Shown: piece after piece, positions 41,569 to 51,079 of the stretch
Layout of the letters: every line of letters begins with the position of its first letter
Position numbering within the stretch: position 1 is the first letter of the stretch
Assembly (NCBI GenBank): GCA_963785425.1
Contig: CAWAVG010000002.1
Span: 558,001-622,000, forward strand
Reading direction: 5' to 3'
Length of the DNA stretch: 64,000 nt
Source of the DNA: RYN-133 sp963785425
Lineage (GTDB): Bacteria; Actinomycetota; Actinomycetes; Mycobacteriales; Jatrophihabitantaceae
Position numbers and translations under genes: made by a program
The notes under the pieces: generated by a model
What the model was told of the DNA's origin: nothing
Databases searched by the model: none
The model's input: only the letters and a program-made list of their open reading frames with translations

Positions 41569-42278
41569 GCCTGACCCTGCTGCCCGCCGTCGACGTCGCC
41601 GACGGCGCCGCGGTGCGCCTGGTGCAGGGCGAGGCGGGCTCGGAGACGTCGTACGGCGATCCGCTCGAGGCGGCGCTGACGTGGCAGCGCGACGGCGCCG
41701 AGTGGATCCACCTGGTCGATCTCGATGCCGCCTTCGGACGTGGCGACAACCGCGAACTGCTCTCCGGGGTCGTCGCCCGCCTCGACGTCGCGGTCGAACT
41801 GTCCGGCGGCATCCGTGACGACGCCTCGCTGACCGCGGCACTCGCGACGGGGTGCGCACGGGTCAACCTGGGCACCGCTGCGCTCGAGTCGCCCGACTGG
41901 GTGCGCGCCGCGATCGCCGAGCACGGCGACAAGATCGCCGTGGGCCTCGACGTGCGCGGGACGACACTCGCAGCGCGCGGCTGGACGCAGGACGGCGGCG
42001 ACCTCTGGGAGACCATGGCGCGCCTGGACGCCGACGGCTGCGCACGCTACGTCGTCACCGACGTGCGCCGCGACGGCACGCTCACCGGACCCAATCTCGA
42101 CCTGCTGCGCGAGGTCTGTGCGCGCACGCACGCCGCTGTGGTGGCCAGCGGCGGCGTGTCGTCGCTCGACGATTTGCGGGCGATCGCCGCGCTGGGCACC
42201 GTCGAAGGCGCCATCGTCGGCAAGGCCCTCTATGCGGGTGCTTTCACGCTGTCCGACGCGCTCGAGGCCGTCCGTTGA
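41565..42278 (+). CDS. priA: PriA-type phosphoribosyl isomerase (HisA, probably also TrpF)
   Basis: A 237-residue TIM barrel of the HisA family: PAVDVADGAAVRLVQGEAGSE, WIHLVDLDAAFGRG, VELSGGIRDDASL and VASGGVSSLDDLRAIAALG. In Actinobacteria this protein usually performs both the HisA and the TrpF isomerisation; consistent with that, no trpF is found in the trp genes of this window. The GTG at 41565 overlaps the previous stop. The dual role is inferred from context, not read from residues. Confidence 0.93.
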   Translation: MSLTLLPAVDVADGAAVRLVQGEAGSETSYGDPLEAALTWQRDGAEWIHLVDLDAAFGRGDNRELLSGVVARLDVAVELSGGIRDDASLTAALATGCARVNLGTAALESPDWVRAAIAEHGDKIAVGLDVRGTTLAARGWTQDGGDLWETMARLDADGCARYVVTDVRRDGTLTGPNLDLLREVCARTHAAVVASGGVSSLDDLRAIAALGTVEGAIVGKALYAGAFTLSDALEAVR

Positions 42279-43033
42279 GCCTCGCGGTCCGTGTCATCCC
42301 GTGCCTCGACGTCGACGCCGGACGGGTCGTCAAGGGCGTCAACTTCGTCGGGTTGCGCGACGCCGGCGACCCGGTCGAACTGGCCCGGCGTTACGACGCG
42401 CAGGGTGCCGACGAGCTCACGTTCCTCGACATCACTGCGTCCAGCGGCGACCGCGAGACGACCTACGACGTCGTGCGGCGCACCGCCGAGCAGGTGTTCA
42501 TCCCGCTCACCGTCGGCGGCGGCGTGCGCACTGTGGCCGATGTGGACGCCCTGCTGCGCGCGGGTGCCGACAAGGTCGGCGTCAACACCGCCGCCATCGC
42601 CCGTCCCGAACTGGTAGCCGAGATCGCCGAGCGGTTCGGACGGCAGGTGCTGGTGCTGTCGGTCGACGCGCGGCGGGCGGGGACACCGTCCGGTTTCGAG
42701 GTCACCACGCACGGCGGGCGGCGCGGTACCGGCATCGACGCGGTCGGCTGGGCGCAACAGGCGGCCGAGCTCGGCGCGGGGGAGATCCTGGTCAACTCGA
42801 TGGACGCCGACGGCACCAAGGACGGCTACGACCTGGAGTTGATCCGCCTCGTGCGCGCGGCAGTGACCGTCCCGGTGATCGCCAGCGGCGGAGCGGGCAA
42901 GCTCGCGGACTTCGCCCCCGCGGTGCACGCCGGCGCCGACGCCGTGCTCGCCGCGAGCGTGTTCCACTTCGGCGACCTGACCGTCGGCGACGTCAAGGAC
43001 TCGCTGCGCGCCGCTGACCTTGTGGTGCGGTAA
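42275..43033 (+). CDS. hisF: Imidazole glycerol phosphate synthase cyclase subunit
   Basis: HisF closes the imidazole ring using ammonia from HisH. The start is a TTG at 42275, overlapping priA (TTGA), giving 252 residues: AVRVIPCLDVDAGRVVKGVN, catalytic Asp in LTFLDITASSGDRET, and LVNSMDADGTKDGYD with IASGGAGKLADF. The final 41 bases overlap the convergent MFS gene. It ends the first his cluster; hisI lies 4.7 kb further on. Confidence 0.96.
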   Translation: MSLAVRVIPCLDVDAGRVVKGVNFVGLRDAGDPVELARRYDAQGADELTFLDITASSGDRETTYDVVRRTAEQVFIPLTVGGGVRTVADVDALLRAGADKVGVNTAAIARPELVAEIAERFGRQVLVLSVDARRAGTPSGFEVTTHGGRRGTGIDAVGWAQQAAELGAGEILVNSMDADGTKDGYDLELIRLVRAAVTVPVIASGGAGKLADFAPAVHAGADAVLAASVFHFGDLTVGDVKDSLRAADLVVR

Positions 43034-44246
43034 CTCCCCTGAACAGCACGAACGCGGCGGCGGCGGTCAGGGCCTCGAGCGCGACGGTTGCGTTCAGCAC
43101 CGTGCGTGGGTCGAACACCTCGCCGAGCGCCCCACCGACGAGCACGCTGACGAGCAGGGCCGCGCTGCTCAGCGCACCAATGAGGCTGAATACTCGCCCG
43201 CGGAATTTCTCCGGCGTTGCTGTCTGCAGCAGCGTGATGAATGCGACGAACGCTGCCATTCCGGGGAGTCCGAGCAGGATTTCCAGGCCGAGGTAATACC
43301 CGAACCAGCCCGTGACGCTCGGCCCGTTCCAGATGAGGAACTCGATGACAGCGGATGTGGCCAGCCCGACCTTGAGGATCAATTCAGGACGAAGGCGCGC
43401 TGCGTAGATGGTCAGGATGATCCCGGCAGGAAGCGTGCCGATGACCTGGAAACTCCGGAAGACGCCGACCGCGGCGCTGCCGCGATGCAGGTCGGTCACG
43501 AAGAACGCGACGATCAGCGCGAGGGCGATACCTTGCGCCAACTGGTTGATCACCACGAGAACGAAGCAGTTGCGCAGCTGAGCCGTGCGCCGGACAAGCG
43601 TCATGCCCTCGCGCCACCGGCGGAACCGTCCCTTGCCGTCGTACGCGTCGTCACCCGGTGGTGTCGCAACCGGGAACCGCACTGCCAGCAGCAGCGCGGC
43701 GGCGACGAACGTCAGCGCGTCGACAAGGACGACCCCGTCGAGACCGATAGCGGCGAGCACGATCCCGCCGGCCGCCGCTCCGATGAGTTTGGAGACGTCG
43801 TTCGCCGTGCTGACGACCGTATTCGTCCGCATCAGCTCGTCCGGTTCGACGAGCGACGGGACCAGTGAGCTTTCGGCCGGTCCGGACACAGTGGACACGG
43901 CTGACTGCACCGCCGAGACGAGATAGACGATCGGGAGTTCTCCCACGCCGCGTACCGCGAGCAGCGGCAGGAGCAGCACGGCCTGCACGAGGTTCGCGAT
44001 CACCAAGAGCAGGCGACGATCGAACCGGTCGACCACCAAACCCGCAAACTGCCCGAACACGAGGGCAGCGACGAGTTCGAGTGTCATCGTGCCGGCGGAG
44101 CGCAGCGTCGACCCGGTCAGCGCATATACGTAGATGGGGAGCGCGATCGCGAGCAGCCAGTCGCCGATTCCGGAGATCAGCCCGGCGCCGACCAGCCGCA
44201 GAACGGAGGGCCGCGCGACAACCGCAAGGCGCTCCGCGATCGACAC
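42993..44246 (-). CDS. MFS transporter (possible efflux protein)
   Basis: A 417-residue protein from GTG 44244-44246 with 12 predicted hydrophobic helices. The loop between helices 2 and 3 reads GLVVDRFDRRLLLVI, the MFS A-motif. It is of the macrolide-efflux-like MFS_3 type in general appearance (ATPEKFRGRVFSLIGALSS late in the protein). Its GTG lies 13 bases after the TIGR03085-like gene on the same strand, so they may form an operon. Substrate is unknown. Confidence 0.82.
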   Translation of the reverse strand: MSIAERLAVVARPSVLRLVGAGLISGIGDWLLAIALPIYVYALTGSTLRSAGTMTLELVAALVFGQFAGLVVDRFDRRLLLVIANLVQAVLLLPLLAVRGVGELPIVYLVSAVQSAVSTVSGPAESSLVPSLVEPDELMRTNTVVSTANDVSKLIGAAAGGIVLAAIGLDGVVLVDALTFVAAALLLAVRFPVATPPGDDAYDGKGRFRRWREGMTLVRRTAQLRNCFVLVVINQLAQGIALALIVAFFVTDLHRGSAAVGVFRSFQVIGTLPAGIILTIYAARLRPELILKVGLATSAVIEFLIWNGPSVTGWFGYYLGLEILLGLPGMAAFVAFITLLQTATPEKFRGRVFSLIGALSSAALLVSVLVGGALGEVFDPRTVLNATVALEALTAAAAFVLFRGVTAPQGQRRAASP

Positions 44247-44259
44247 TGTCGGCAGTACC

Positions 44260-44898
44260 TCAGACGGCGATGTCGGCGCCACGGACGCGCTGGACTGCGT
44301 CGGCGAGGCCGTCGTACTCGACCCTGGCCACCGGCTGACGGCCGAACGCGACAAGCGCCAGTTCCGCGGGCGCGCCCGTCACCGTGACGGCCCGCTCCCC
44401 GCGCCCGACCGAGATCTCGCCGTGCTCGGGCCACACCAACCGCACCGGGACCGGCATCGCGCGCAGGGTGAGTTTGGCGCCCAGCCGTAAGCGTGACCAC
44501 ACCGCGGCCTGCCGCTGCGGGGGAAGCACGCGCGGCACCCATCCGCTCGCGGCCCGGCGGATGTCTTCGTGGTGGATCACGTACTCGAGCAGGTTCACCG
44601 CCTCCCGTGCCGCGGGCAGGGCGAACGGCGACCAGAGCGGCGGTCCGACGGCGACGGCGGACACGATGTCGCGATACGGCGTGCGCGACACGTACGCATC
44701 CAGTGCGCGCTGCGCCACCGCGTGCGCCCGCTCGGACGGCACCCGTCCCAGCACTTCGGTGATCGAGCGTTCGCGCAGCACGAGATGGGCAGCGAGCTGG
44801 GCCGCCGACCACTCGCCGCACAACGTTGCGGCGGCCGGTTCGGTGCTGCGCAGGGTTTCGGCGAGTTCGACTCGCTCTTGAAGCGCGTGTCCGGGCAT
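44260..44898 (-). CDS. TIGR03085-like DinB / maleylpyruvate isomerase fold protein
   Basis: A 212-residue protein with the metal-site histidine pattern of mycothiol-dependent maleylpyruvate isomerase-type proteins: WSAAQLAAHLVLRERS near residue 30 and NLLEYVIHHEDIRRA near residue 105. The C-terminal half resembles the TIGR03085 family, which often lies near hisI in Actinobacteria. Enzymatic role is not established. It is divergent from the next gene with only 22 bases between starts. Confidence 0.8.
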   Translation of the reverse strand: MPGHALQERVELAETLRSTEPAAATLCGEWSAAQLAAHLVLRERSITEVLGRVPSERAHAVAQRALDAYVSRTPYRDIVSAVAVGPPLWSPFALPAAREAVNLLEYVIHHEDIRRAASGWVPRVLPPQRQAAVWSRLRLGAKLTLRAMPVPVRLVWPEHGEISVGRGERAVTVTGAPAELALVAFGRQPVARVEYDGLADAVQRVRGADIAV

Positions 44899-44908
44899 GG
44901 TCTGACTC

Positions 44909-44920
44909 TAGAATCCGTTC
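44909..44920 (+). promoter_or_regulatory. -10 element for a leaderless membrane-protein gene
   Basis: TAGAAT at 44909-44914, six bases before the GTG at 44921, matches the TANNNT form at leaderless spacing. The region is AT-richer than its surroundings and lies between divergent starts. Confidence 0.5.
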
Positions 44921-45424
44921 GTGCCCCCACGTGCAGCCGACGACGACATCCACCGCGAGGCACCGCCCGTGGTGATCGGTGCGGTCGCTGCCGGCGTGGC
45001 TCCGCTGCCGTTCCTCGCCGTCTACGCGGTGCTGTTCATCACGCGCGGCACGGTGCACCCGGTGACGCCGCCGGACGTCGGTGACAGCAAGACCAGCGAG
45101 TTGCTGGCCGGTCTGCTGGCGCTCGCGCTGTTCATCATCGGCTCGCTCGCCGCGTACTGGTTGCTGGACGGACGGCGGCGCTGGCTGTTCGTGCTGTGCC
45201 AGCTGGCGCTGCTCGCGACCTCGATCTACTTCCTCAGCGACCGCTCCAGCGGGTCGGCGACGATCCCGATCCTGCTCGCGATCACGTCCCTGGCCTCGCT
45301 CGTGCTGGCGATGATGCCGGTCACCTGGGAACACCTGCGCCAGGACGTGCCGCCCTGGATGCGCCGCGGCGGCACCGCTTCACAGGCGCCGGCACCCGAT
45401 TCGGCACAGGAGCACATACCCTAG
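44921..45424 (+). CDS. Four-helix membrane protein of unknown function
   Basis: A 167-residue protein with four hydrophobic helices at about residues 18-42, 60-83, 86-105 and 111-132 and short polar ends. I do not recognise the family. It lies between the TIGR03085-like gene and a two-component system on the plus strand and ends 95 bases before the response regulator. A functional link with that system is possible but unsupported. Confidence 0.65.
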   Translation: MPPRAADDDIHREAPPVVIGAVAAGVAPLPFLAVYAVLFITRGTVHPVTPPDVGDSKTSELLAGLLALALFIIGSLAAYWLLDGRRRWLFVLCQLALLATSIYFLSDRSSGSATIPILLAITSLASLVLAMMPVTWEHLRQDVPPWMRRGGTASQAPAPDSAQEHIP

Positions 45425-45519
45425 TCACAGCAACCGCCCAGCTTCGACTCAGCGCCACCCCTCAGTCTGGATACAGCGGACGCTTACCGCGAGCGCCCAT
45501 GCTGGTCCGAGGAGAGAAG

Positions 45520-46236
45520 ATGAGTGCAGCGATGTCGTCCGGAACATCCACGAAGCGCCGGGTCCTGGTCGTCGACGACGAGGACAACGTGACCCACCTG
45601 GTCTCCTCGGCACTGCGTTTCGACGGTTTCGAGACGCTCACGGCCGACAACGGCAACGACGCGCTGGCCAAGATCGCGCAGTACGACCCCGACCTGATCG
45701 TGCTCGACGTGATGATGCCCGGACGCGACGGCTTCGGCGTGCTGCAGGAGCTGCGTGCGGCCGGCTCGCAGATCCCCGTCATCTTCCTCACCGCCCGCGA
45801 CACCGCCGGCGACCGCGTGGGCGGCCTGCGCGCCGGCGCGGACGACTACGTCGTCAAGCCCTTCTCCATCGAGGAGCTGCTCGCCCGCGTGCACGCCGTG
45901 CTGCGCCGCTCGGCGCCCGAGGAGGGCCGCGACGGCGTGCTGCGCATCGCGGACCTCGAACTCGACGAGAACAGCCACGAGGTCACCCGCGCAGGGGTCG
46001 AGGTGCACCTCACCGCCACCGAGTTCGAGCTGCTGCGCTACCTCATGCGCAACGAGCGGGTCGTGCTGTCGAAGGCGCAGATCCTCGACCGGGTTTGGAA
46101 ATACGACTTCCAGGGTCAGTCGAACATCGTCGAGCTCTACATCGGCTACCTGCGCAAGAAGGTCGACTCCGTCGAGCCCAAGCTGATCCACACCATCCGC
46201 GGCGCCGGCTACGTGATCAAGGCGCCGCGCGTATGA
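45520..46236 (+). CDS. OmpR-family response regulator
   Basis: A 238-residue regulator from ATG 45520 with GAGGAGAGAAG upstream. The receiver domain has the acidic pair in VLVVDDEDNV, the phosphorylated Asp in LIVLDVMMPGRDG, the Thr in FLTARD and the Lys in YVVKPFS. The C-terminal winged helix shows LTATEFELLRYLMRNERVVL and YLRKKVD. It is closest in style to PhoP/MprA/TrcR-type regulators. The histidine kinase follows by four bases. Confidence 0.95.
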   Translation: MSAAMSSGTSTKRRVLVVDDEDNVTHLVSSALRFDGFETLTADNGNDALAKIAQYDPDLIVLDVMMPGRDGFGVLQELRAAGSQIPVIFLTARDTAGDRVGGLRAGADDYVVKPFSIEELLARVHAVLRRSAPEEGRDGVLRIADLELDENSHEVTRAGVEVHLTATEFELLRYLMRNERVVLSKAQILDRVWKYDFQGQSNIVELYIGYLRKKVDSVEPKLIHTIRGAGYVIKAPRV

Positions 46237-46240
46237 ACCC

Positions 46241-47721
46241 ATGACCTCCGCCGGCCTCGTGCCGGACGGGTCGCGCCGACGGCGGCTTGGCGATCGGCTC
46301 GGCCCACGAAGCCTGACGGCCCGCTTGGTCACCGGTGTCGTCGCGCTCGTGGTCGTGCTCGTCGCGCTGATCGGCGGCGGCACGTGGTTCGCGCTGCGGT
46401 ACTTCCTCGACCAGCGCCTGGACCAGCAGTTGCAGTCAACGGTCTCGCAGGCGTCGCTCGCACAGATTCTCAGCGTCCAAGAGCACTCCGGTCCGGTGCC
46501 GCCCCCGACCGATGTATGGCTCGTCGCCCTGTCGCCGGGATCCGGAAAGATCCTGACGTACGCGCCGATGTCTCCGGGGTCAGAAGGCTGCACCTCGATG
46601 CGACGCAACGTGCACTGTTCGGCGAACATGAGTCGGCCAAGAATCTCGCGAGGTCGACGACGACCGACGGCGAGGGCTTACTGGTCAGCGACGCGGTCGG
46701 CGATTCCTCGTCGGGCGATCAGCCGGCCCTGCTCGTGATCGGACTATCGACCGACGAGGAACATCGCACGCTGCACCAGCTGATCATTCTCGAATTCATC
46801 ATCGGCGGCGCAGCCATTGTGATCGCCGTGCTTGCCACGTCGTACGGCGTGCGGTTCAGTCTGCGTCGGCTGCGCAGGGTGACAGCCACGGCGAACGAGG
46901 TCGCCGCCGAACTCTCGCCGACCGGCGCCGGGCTCGAACGGCGTGTCGAGGTGGACGACGACAGCACCGAGGTCGGCCAGCTCGCACAGTCGATGAACAC
47001 GTTGCTGTCTGCGGTCGAGACTCAGTTCGCGGCCCGTCTGGAGAGCGAGGCGCGGCTGCGGCAGTTCCTCGCCGACGCGTCGCATGAGCTGCGCACGCCG
47101 CTCACGTCGATCCGCGGCTACGCCGAGCTGGCGCGGATGCAGCGCGCTGCTGGTGAGATGCACGACGACAACCTGTCGCGCATCGAGTCCGAGGGCACCC
47201 GGATGTCGCGACTGGTCGAGGACCTGCTGATGCTCGCGCGCAGCGATCGCAGCGGCGAGCCGGTCAATGAACTCATCGACGTCGCCGAACTCGTCGATGA
47301 CGCCGTCGCCGGCACTCGCGCCGCGTTCCCCGAGCGGCAGATCGACGTCGAATCGGCCCCGGGGCTGCACGCCGTCGGCGACCGCGACCAATTGCTGCGC
47401 GCGGTGCGCAACCTGATGACCAACGCCGCTGTGCACACCGCGCCCGAGCGTCCCATTCGCGCGACGTCCGCGCTGCAGGACGACTCCGTGGTCATTCAAG
47501 TCATCGACGGCGGGCCGGGCCTGCCCCGGGACGAGGCGGCGCACGTCTTCGAGCGTTTCTGGCGCGCCGACAAGGCACGCAGCCGGCAGCGCGGCGGATC
47601 GGGTCTGGGCATGTCGATCGTGGCCTCGATCGTCGCCGCCAACAACGGGACGGTGTACTTCGACAGCTCGGTAGAGCACGGCAGCACGGCCACGATCGCA
47701 CTGCCCGCGGTCACGAGTTGA
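46241..47721 (+). CDS. Sensor histidine kinase (one frameshift in this sequence)
   Basis: The ATG at 46241 follows the response regulator. A membrane helix near residues 29-48 and an extracytoplasmic region are read in one frame up to about base 46567. There the homology moves to another frame that fits one missing base (TACGCGCC-GATGTC). With that base restored the protein is 493 residues: second membrane helix, HAMP, the phosphorylated His in DASHELRTPLTSIRGYAEL, N-box RNLMTNAAVHTAP and G-boxes DGGPGLP and GSGLGMSIVASI. Truth of the frameshift is unclear; it may be a sequence error. Confidence 0.88.
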
Positions 47722-47743
47722 GGCCGTTCGGCACAATCGAGGG

Positions 47744-48079
47744 GTGCCGCTCGACCCAGCCATCGCCGCGCGCCTCAAGCGCGACCCCGCCGGACTGATC
47801 GCCGCCGTTGTCCAGCAACACGACACCGGCGAGGTCCTCATGGTCGGCTGGATGGACGACGAAGCCCTGCATCGCACGCTGACGACAGGGCGGGCGACCT
47901 ACTGGTCACGCTCGCGCCGCCAGTACTGGGTCAAGGGCGAGACGTCGGGCAACGTGCAGTACGTGAAGTCGGTGGCGCTCGACTGCGACGCCGACGCTGT
48001 ACTGGTGAAGGTCGATCAGGTCGGCGCTGCGTGTCACACCGGCGACCGCACCTGCTTCGACGCGGACTTGATCTCATGA
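47744..48079 (+). CDS. hisI: Phosphoribosyl-AMP cyclohydrolase
   Basis: HisI opens the adenine ring of phosphoribosyl-AMP. The 111-residue protein is the stand-alone cyclohydrolase (no HisE part): VLMVGWMDDEALHRTL, SRRQYWVKGETSGNVQ and the metal motif GAACHTGDRTCF with LDCDADAVL before it. The GTG at 47744 lies 22 bases after the kinase gene, and the stop overlaps trpE, so it is now grouped with the trp genes. Confidence 0.95.
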   Translation: MPLDPAIAARLKRDPAGLIAAVVQQHDTGEVLMVGWMDDEALHRTLTTGRATYWSRSRRQYWVKGETSGNVQYVKSVALDCDADAVLVKVDQVGAACHTGDRTCFDADLIS

Positions 48080-49572
48080 TCTCGCGCGCCGATCTCGACG
48101 GCCTCAAAGCGACGCACCGGCTCGTGCCGATCACACGCACGTTGTTCGCTGACGCCGAGACTCCCGTCGGTGTCTACCACAAGCTTGCCGGCGGACGGCC
48201 CGGAACGTTCCTTCTCGAGTCCGCCGAGCCGGGACGCTCGTTCAGCCGTTGGTCGTTCATCGGCGTGCGCGCCTGCGCCACGCTCAGTGCCGACGGCGAC
48301 GACGCGGTGTGGACGGGCGACGTCCCCGCGGGGCTGCCGACCGAGGGCAATCCGCTGACTGTGCTGGCGCAGTCGTGGCGAGCCGTGCGTTCACCGCGGC
48401 TGCCGGGGCTGCCGCCGCTGGCCGGCGGGTTCGTCGGCTACCTGAGCTACGACGTCGTGCGCCACCTCGAACCGCTGCCGTCCGTCGCTCGCGACGACCT
48501 CGGCCTCCCGCAGCTGGCGATGCTGCTCGTCACCGATCTCGCAGCGGTCGACCAGCACGAGTGCAGCGTCGTGCTGATCGCCAATGCGGTGATCTCACCG
48601 GACATGACCGCAACCGACCTCGATGTCGCCTATGACGACGCGATTGAGCGCCTCGACCGCATGCAGGCAGACCTGGCCACGCCGACCCCGCCGTCGCTGT
48701 CGGCGATCGACCGCACGGTGGTGCCCGGCGAACCGAAGTCGACCTGCGCTCCCGGCGAGTACCAGGACATGGTGCGACGCTGCATCGAGTACGTCCGCGC
48801 GGGCGAGGTGTTCCAGATCCTGCCCGGCCAGCGCTTCCAGGTGGACACCGACGCCGACCCGCTCGACGTGTACCGCGTGCTGCGCACGCTCAATCCGTCG
48901 CCGTACATGTACTTCCTGCATCTGGACGGGCTCGATCTCGTCGGATGCAGCCCGGAAGCACTCGTGACGGTGCACGGTCGCGAGGCGACGATCCACCCGA
49001 TCGCAGGCACCCGCAAACGTGGCGACACCGCCGAGCGCGATGCTGAACTCATCGGGGAGCTGCTCAGCGACCCCAAGGAGCGCGCCGAGCACGTCATGCT
49101 CGTCGATCTCGCCCGCAACGACCTCGGCCGCGTGTGCACGCCGGGCACCGTCAACGTCGTCGAGTTCGGCGTGGTCGAGAAGTACAGCAACGTCTCGCAC
49201 ATCGTCTCGACGGTCACCGGCGAGGTGCGCGAAGAGTTCGACGCGTTCGACGTGTTCGTCTCGGCATTTCCGCACGGCACGGTCACCGGCGCGCCGAAGG
49301 TGCGTGCGATGCAACTGATCGACGAGCTCGAGCCGGTGCGGCGCGGTATCTACAGCGGCGCGCTCGGGTATCTCGATCCCGCCGGCGACATCGACATGGC
49401 CATCTGCTTCCGCACCGCCGTCATGGTCGGCGGAACGGCGTACGTCCAGGCCGGAGCCGGTGTGGTCGCAGACAGCAAGCCGGAACTCGAGGAACTGGAG
49501 ACCCGCAACAAGGCCCGCGCGGTGCTGCAGGCGATCGCGACCGCGGAGACGTTGCGCCCCGTGCGCCGATGA
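48076..49572 (+). CDS. trpE: Anthranilate synthase component I
   Basis: TrpE makes anthranilate from chorismate with a glutaminase partner not found in the window. The 498-residue protein has an N-terminal domain with the Trp feedback element LLESAE and the catalytic domain with IHPIAGTRKRGDT, LVDLARNDLGRVC and SAFPHGTVTGAPKVRAM. The ATG overlaps hisI. No attenuator is visible before hisI. Confidence 0.96.
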   Translation: MISRADLDGLKATHRLVPITRTLFADAETPVGVYHKLAGGRPGTFLLESAEPGRSFSRWSFIGVRACATLSADGDDAVWTGDVPAGLPTEGNPLTVLAQSWRAVRSPRLPGLPPLAGGFVGYLSYDVVRHLEPLPSVARDDLGLPQLAMLLVTDLAAVDQHECSVVLIANAVISPDMTATDLDVAYDDAIERLDRMQADLATPTPPSLSAIDRTVVPGEPKSTCAPGEYQDMVRRCIEYVRAGEVFQILPGQRFQVDTDADPLDVYRVLRTLNPSPYMYFLHLDGLDLVGCSPEALVTVHGREATIHPIAGTRKRGDTAERDAELIGELLSDPKERAEHVMLVDLARNDLGRVCTPGTVNVVEFGVVEKYSNVSHIVSTVTGEVREEFDAFDVFVSAFPHGTVTGAPKVRAMQLIDELEPVRRGIYSGALGYLDPAGDIDMAICFRTAVMVGGTAYVQAGAGVVADSKPELEELETRNKARAVLQAIATAETLRPVRR

Positions 49573-50162
49573 AGGCGTTCGCCGCCGCGCTGGCCGCACA
49601 GATCGTCGGTGCCGGTGCGGTACTGCTGATCGCGACTCGCACCTGGCAGACGATCAGGACCGCGCGTGAGCACCCGTTCACCGACGACGTCGTCTCCGTG
49701 TCGGGACGCACTGTCGACGGCGCGGTCACCGCACTCGCTCTTGTCGCCCTCGCCGGGGTCGTGGCCGTCATCGCCACGAAGGGCGGAGCGCGACGCGTGA
49801 TCGGTGCGCTCGTCGCAGCCAGCGGTGTGGCCCTGATCTGGCGGACGGCCTCGGCGATGCCCGCCGTCGATGCCACGCGCGCGCGTGAGCTCGTGCGCGC
49901 AGCGCATCCCCAGGTCGCCGGCACCCCGCACGTGGCGACCCATCCCGGCTGGGCCGTGCTGTCACTCGCCGGCGCCGTGCTCGTCGTCGCTGCCGGGTTG
50001 CTGATCGCCTGGCGCGGAGCACGGTGGGCGGGCCTGTCCGCCCGCTACGAGCGCGCGCCCGTCGACCCTGAGCAGGCGCGCGCCCGCGCGGATGCATCGA
50101 TGTGGACAGCGCTGGAACGCGGCGACGACCCCACCGAACGCGACCCACGGGACGCGCACTGA
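49569..50162 (+). CDS. Trp biosynthesis-associated membrane protein (TIGR02234-like)
   Basis: A 197-residue membrane protein starting inside trpE (ATGA). About four hydrophobic helices are seen (residues about 4-22, 48-66, 75-92 and 122-146), with a polar C-terminal tail. In Actinobacteria a family of this kind is almost always between trpE and trpC and is named only from that position. Function is unknown. trpC follows 68 bases later. Confidence 0.82.
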   Translation: MKAFAAALAAQIVGAGAVLLIATRTWQTIRTAREHPFTDDVVSVSGRTVDGAVTALALVALAGVVAVIATKGGARRVIGALVAASGVALIWRTASAMPAVDATRARELVRAAHPQVAGTPHVATHPGWAVLSLAGAVLVVAAGLLIAWRGARWAGLSARYERAPVDPEQARARADASMWTALERGDDPTERDPRDAH

Positions 50163-50230
50163 GCCGCGGCGGTTAGTCTCGTACCGGACGGAACGACCGC
50201 CGAACACGATTGCCACGGGGGGTTGACGAC

Positions 50231-51079
50231 GTGGGCGACATGTCTGGCGACGTGTCCGGTAACGCCCCGAGCGACGTGCTCGCAGAGATCGTCGCCGGCG
50301 TCCGTGAGGATGTCGCGGGTCGCGAAGCGGCTGTGCCGTTCGACGAGGTCAAGGCCCGCGCCGCCGCGGCCCGTCCCGCCGTGGACGGCCTTGCGGCGCT
50401 GCGCGCACCGGGCGTCGGCGTGATCGCCGAGGTGAAGCGCCGCAGCCCGTCCAAGGGCCCGTTGGCCTCGATCAGCGATCCGGCCGCTCTGGCGGTCGAG
50501 TACGAGGCGGGCGGCGCCCGGATGATCAGCGTGCTGACCGAGCAGCGTCGCTTCGGCGGTTCGCTCGACGACCTGGACGCTGTGCGTGCCCGGGTGCAGG
50601 TGCCGGTGCTGCGCAAGGACTTCGTCGTCAGCTCCTACCAAGTGCACGAGGCGCGAGCGCACGGTGCGGACGTGGTGCTGCTGATCGTCGCGGCGCTCGA
50701 GCAGAACGCGTTGACCGGGCTGCGTGAACGCATCGAGTCGCTCGGCATGACGGCGCTCATCGAGGTGCACACCGAGGACGAGGCGTCCCGCGCCGTCGAC
50801 GCCGGCGCGCGGGTGATCGGGGTCAACGCCCGCAACCTGAAGACGCTGCAGGTCGACCGGTCGACGTTCGAACGGATCGCACCCGGGCTGCCGAGCGACG
50901 TGGTGAAGATCGCCGAGTCGGGAGTGCGTGGCCCGCTCGACCTGATCGAGTACGCCGCGGCCGGTGCCGATGCCGTGCTCGTCGGCGAGAACCTGGTCAC
51001 GACCTCCGATCCACGGCATGCCGTCGCCGAACTCGTTACGGCCGGAGCACATCCGGCAACCCCGCGTCGCGCTCTGTGA
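50231..51079 (+). CDS. trpC: Indole-3-glycerol-phosphate synthase
   Basis: TrpC closes the indole ring. The GTG at 50231 is preceded at 8 bases by a run of six G and gives 282 residues; ATG 50240 is an alternative. The catalytic Lys and family motif are in VIAEVKRRSPSKGPLA, followed by RMISVLTEQRRFGGSLDDL, PVLRKDFVVS, IGVNARNLKTL and VKIAESGVRG. It is monofunctional, with no fused TrpF. The stop overlaps the next gene. Confidence 0.95.
   Translation: MGDMSGDVSGNAPSDVLAEIVAGVREDVAGREAAVPFDEVKARAAAARPAVDGLAALRAPGVGVIAEVKRRSPSKGPLASISDPAALAVEYEAGGARMISVLTEQRRFGGSLDDLDAVRARVQVPVLRKDFVVSSYQVHEARAHGADVVLLIVAALEQNALTGLRERIESLGMTALIEVHTEDEASRAVDAGARVIGVNARNLKTLQVDRSTFERIAPGLPSDVVKIAESGVRGPLDLIEYAAAGADAVLVGENLVTTSDPRHAVAELVTAGAHPATPRRAL

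Noticed and set aside
43020..43868. Plus-strand frame of 282 codons opposite the MFS gene
   Set aside because: Antisense to a clear 12-helix MFS protein; sequence is charged and of shadow type.
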